Below are positions 11,483 to 14,074 of a DNA stretch of 14,074 nt, piece after piece. How positions within the stretch are numbered: the first letter of the stretch is position 1; every line of letters starts with the position of its first letter. Both the position numbers and the translations under genes were made by a program. The notes beneath the pieces are model-generated. The model was not told the DNA's origin. It did not search any database and saw nothing but the letters and a program-made list of their open reading frames with translations. Source of the stretch: Candidatus Bathyarchaeota archaeon (GTDB lineage Archaea > Thermoproteota > Bathyarchaeia > 40CM-2-53-6); assembly GCA_005883085.1 (NCBI GenBank), contig VBAY01000004.1, positions 1 through 14,074 of the forward strand, given 5' to 3'.

Positions 11483-13726
11483 TTGCAGCGATCCTACGAG
11501 CGCTTCAGTTCGGATGTTCTGGACGCTGCTTCTGCGCCAGTTCGGCTTCACATACTCAAGCTGTTAGTCTCCAAAGGTCCCCTCCCGTACACCGAGATAA
11601 TGTACGAAGCGAAGATGGATCCCGTGCGGGACGCTGGAAAATTCGTCTATCATCTCAAAACCCTTCGTAAAGCCAGTCTGGTTGCGATCGAAAAAGGCAC
11701 GAAAAAGTACAGCATAACAGACCTCGGAAAGATACTCGTCGAGTTCTCGCGCGACCTAGAGGAATGGGTAGCGGTCAAGCGAGGCCGCCTCTTCGTCCGA
11801 ACCTCCAAAATGACGATAGAGGAATTTGACCGGACCAGAATCGCTTCATCACTTGTAACTGAAGCCGGTATGCCTCAGAGCCTAGCCGACGAGATTGCGT
11901 CTGAAGCAGAAGAGAGGCTCATGCGATTCGGGACAACCTACCTCACTGCGCCCCTAGTACGCGAGCTGGTCAATACCATCCTCGTCGAGAGAAAGCTCGA
12001 AGAGTACCGCCACAAACTAACTCGACTTGGACTCCCCGTCAACGACGTGACAGTCCTTCTAAGGGAAGCAGGACAGAAGCGCCTTGACTCAGCTTGGGTT
12101 CAATCGTCCGCAGGCGCGGCGGTGACCGAAGAGTATGTCTTGCTCAATAGTCTTCCACGACCTCTGGTCGATGCACATTTCTCGGGACAAATCCACCTAG
12201 AAGACGCGGAGTCCTGGATCCTCAAACCCAGCGTCTTTTCACATGACCCACGCCCGTTCTTCCGAAAAGGACTACCTGGATCGCAACCACCCATCTCTTT
12301 CGAAAGCGCGCTAGGAACACTGCTGCGGCTGGCAAGAGTAACCGAAGGGCAGGTATCCGAGGAGCAAGTACTCGATCACGTTAACATCCTTCTCGCACCA
12401 TTCGTCAAGGGCGTCCCAAGTCAAAGGGTCCAAGAAGCCGTCCGACTCTTTCTCTCTCAGCTGAACTGGGAAGGTTTCTCAAACACACTTCCTTCACGGT
12501 CGACCATTGGGCTCGATCGTGCCGCCCCAAACATCCTCGGACAATCCGATGCGATTGGTCCCAACGGACAGACAGAGGGCAAGTACGCAGACTACGCACG
12601 CGAAGCTGAGGAGGTACTCCGCACAATGATCGATGCAGCCCAAGAAATTGCTCAAGACAATCCACTTGTCAATCCCTCGATCACCCTGAGACTCGACCGC
12701 AACAAACTCTCTGAGCCCGATGGACTTCTCTCAATGGCCCACGAGACCTCTCTAAGATACTCCATAATGAATTATCTGATACAAAATCCGGGAGAATCTT
12801 ACACCGTATCTTCAGACGGGTGCATGTTCGTCACCGACAGCATGGGCGATGTGGCCAGAGGAGCGCTGGTGGGAACGGTCCAAGTCAATCTGCCAAGAAT
12901 CGCGTATGAATCGGCATGGAAAGACGAGCGATTTCTCCAAGGAGTGACGAACGCCGTAGACGAGGCGGTTAGGGCCCTAGAGATTCGCGGACAGGCTATT
13001 CATGAACGAATGCGAGAGGGACTTCTGCCGCTGCTTTCTTGGCAGACAAATGGGAGCGCCTACTATGGATCTCACCCGATGGCAGAGATTAGCCTCCTCG
13101 GATTGAACGAGGCGGTAAAGCACCACATAAAGAAGGATGTGGACAACAAGGATTCTCTTGTCTTTGTCAAAAAGATCATCGAGACCGCGAGACGCGCGAT
13201 ATCGGAAACCGACTCTCGTAAGCTTAGAATTCGGGTTGGGCTTCATCCGTCTCCCGAAGCATCATCGAGGCTTGCGGGTATCGACTCTGAAAAATACGGT
13301 TTCTCGACAATCGTGTATCAAGGATCCAAGCGATACCCATACTACACTGATATGCCGGCGATCCCGCTTACCCAGAAGATTCCATTCTCGTCACGCGCCT
13401 CTATTGAGGGAGAAGTTCAGAGATTCCTCGACGGAGGATCAATCCTGCCGCTCCTATTAGGAGACAAAGTAGAGACCGTAGGTTTGACGAAAGCATCCCA
13501 ACTACTCGCAGAATCGGGAGTCAAACACTTCACGTTTTCTAGAATATTGTCCCGGTGTCAGTCATGTTATTACGTCGATACCGGAGTCCATGCAAAATGC
13601 TCAAGGTGCGATTCAGACAAGCTGACAATTATCGCGAAGTATGCTGGTAGACTGATTCCACTCGACCTGTGGACCGAGCCAAGGCGGAGAGACCTAGACA
13701 GAATCGCAGCCTATGACTTCTCATAA
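11483..13726 (+). CDS. Winged-helix / ATP-cone / NrdD-like fusion protein
   Basis: The protein has 747 residues. Residues 10-95 form an ArsR-like winged helix (PVRLHILKLL, DAGKFVYHLKTL, KKYSITDLGK). Residues 100-185 form an ATP-cone, the allosteric nucleotide-binding module of ribonucleotide reductases. The rest resembles class III reductase NrdD: GQIHLEDAESWILKPS (235-250), SDGC with Cys447, VNLPRIAYES (468-477), LLGLNEAV (538-545), YYTDMPAIP (620-628), then a zinc site C692/C695/C706/C709 and Gly722 at the glycyl-radical position. There are no cysteines before 447, so the family's other active-site Cys is absent (position near 250 is PSVFSHD), and the usual G-Y after the radical loop is KYAGRL. 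It may be a nucleotide-sensing transcription regulator derived from NrdD, or a divergent reductase. No NrdG activase is in the window. The start is TTG. Confidence 0.85.
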   Translation: MQRSYERFSSDVLDAASAPVRLHILKLLVSKGPLPYTEIMYEAKMDPVRDAGKFVYHLKTLRKASLVAIEKGTKKYSITDLGKILVEFSRDLEEWVAVKRGRLFVRTSKMTIEEFDRTRIASSLVTEAGMPQSLADEIASEAEERLMRFGTTYLTAPLVRELVNTILVERKLEEYRHKLTRLGLPVNDVTVLLREAGQKRLDSAWVQSSAGAAVTEEYVLLNSLPRPLVDAHFSGQIHLEDAESWILKPSVFSHDPRPFFRKGLPGSQPPISFESALGTLLRLARVTEGQVSEEQVLDHVNILLAPFVKGVPSQRVQEAVRLFLSQLNWEGFSNTLPSRSTIGLDRAAPNILGQSDAIGPNGQTEGKYADYAREAEEVLRTMIDAAQEIAQDNPLVNPSITLRLDRNKLSEPDGLLSMAHETSLRYSIMNYLIQNPGESYTVSSDGCMFVTDSMGDVARGALVGTVQVNLPRIAYESAWKDERFLQGVTNAVDEAVRALEIRGQAIHERMREGLLPLLSWQTNGSAYYGSHPMAEISLLGLNEAVKHHIKKDVDNKDSLVFVKKIIETARRAISETDSRKLRIRVGLHPSPEASSRLAGIDSEKYGFSTIVYQGSKRYPYYTDMPAIPLTQKIPFSSRASIEGEVQRFLDGGSILPLLLGDKVETVGLTKASQLLAESGVKHFTFSRILSRCQSCYYVDTGVHAKCSRCDSDKLTIIAKYAGRLIPLDLWTEPRRRDLDRIAAYDFS

Positions 13727-13792
13727 ACAAACCAAGGCCTCTTGCAATACATCAGACAACGGTGTTACAATCGGTCGACAGACCCAATCGAG

Positions 13793-13798
13793 TTTATC
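13793..13798 (+). promoter_or_regulatory. TATA-like box for terminal membrane gene
   Basis: TTTATC in an AT-rich setting lies about 41 bases before the TTG at 13837. An AGGAG at 13816-13820 follows it, slightly far from the start for a ribosome site. Confidence 0.35.
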
Positions 13799-13836
13799 TC
13801 ATTGACCCTTTGACTAGGAGTTAGGAAACGCCCACT

Positions 13837-14074
13837 TTGACAGAGATCCGAACTGGTTTGAAGGGATCCTTTGGAATAGGTCTCCTCACTGGAATTCTCG
13901 CCATCATAATCGTTCTCGGAATACAGTTCACTCTTCTCAGAGAACTTTCCGTCTTCAACACAGGGCTTGGGCTCTGGGTCCTTGCCACAGAGTTCGTTGC
14001 TACCGCTGCTCTGCTTTTGGCCCTAGTACTCGTTGGATCATTCTTGTCTGCAAGAGTTCAACGCCAGTCTGGTT
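13837..14074 (+). CDS. Membrane protein, 3' end outside the window
   Basis: This frame runs off the window end after 79 residues. Its first helix is roughly residues 12-33 (GIGLLTGILAIIIVLGIQF) and its second roughly 44-70 (LGLWVLATEF onward, rich in Ala/Leu), followed by a basic SARVQRQ segment. An in-frame stop at 13822 means that the TTG at 13837 is the first usable start. No family can be named from two helices. It follows the NrdD-like gene on the same strand after 110 bases containing its own TATA-like box. Confidence 0.6.
   Translation, partial: MTEIRTGLKGSFGIGLLTGILAIIIVLGIQFTLLRELSVFNTGLGLWVLATEFVATAALLLALVLVGSFLSARVQRQSG

Noticed and set aside
12977..13246. Minus-strand frame inside the NrdD-like gene
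   Set aside because: It is antisense to a conserved domain region and has no motif.
1..14074. CRISPR arrays, insertion sequences, rRNA genes
   Set aside because: I saw no regularly spaced repeats, transposase motifs or rRNA-like sequence anywhere in the window.

Overview
The window looks archaeal, and most like a member of the TACK/Nitrososphaeria (Thaumarchaeota-Bathyarchaeota) side. The evidence is AT-rich TATA-like boxes 25-45 bases before many starts with little Shine-Dalgarno sequence, frequent TTG and GTG starts, a KaiC/GvpD-type ATPase, an F420-type (LLM) oxidoreductase, an archaeal winged-helix fused to an ATP-cone/NrdD-like protein, and a tRNA-Pro whose 5' half carries extra sequence best explained by introns. 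The exact lineage cannot be fixed from this sequence alone.

Region 1 (1-5062) is ordinary metabolic and transport sequence. It holds the 3' part of an unrecognised gene, then an LLM-family oxidoreductase divergent from a small P-loop kinase across a 52-base gap with one TATA-like core. An acyl-CoA dehydrogenase follows, then a two-gene ABC exporter (ATPase and permease overlapping by one base).

Region 2 (5063-7982) looks accessory. It has a degenerate tRNA-like sequence, a frameshifted YdeI/OmdA-like gene, a decayed copy of the 3' half of tRNA-Pro, two genes I cannot assign by homology (a two-helix membrane zinc-ribbon protein and a 285-residue orphan), an apparently complete tRNA-Pro(CGG) with about 50 extra bases, and a short ribbon-helix-helix gene. 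The intact tRNA and the 3'-half copy are direct repeats about 1.56 kb apart. This is the geometry of an element inserted at the tRNA 3' end, although no integrase is visible.

Region 3 (8174-11007) holds a SAM-dependent methyltransferase, a small multi-helix membrane protein, and a two-domain KaiC/GvpD-like ATPase. The second RecA-like domain of that ATPase has lost its P-loop.

Region 4 (11181-14074) begins with a small zinc-ribbon protein. Next is the most unusual gene of the window, a 747-residue protein with an ArsR-like winged helix, an ATP-cone and an NrdD-like (class III ribonucleotide reductase) domain. It keeps one active-site-type cysteine, the C-terminal zinc site and the glycine of the glycyl-radical loop, but has no other cysteine upstream and an altered glycine context. 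It may be a nucleotide-sensing regulator derived from a reductase, or a divergent reductase. A membrane protein gene runs off the end of the window.
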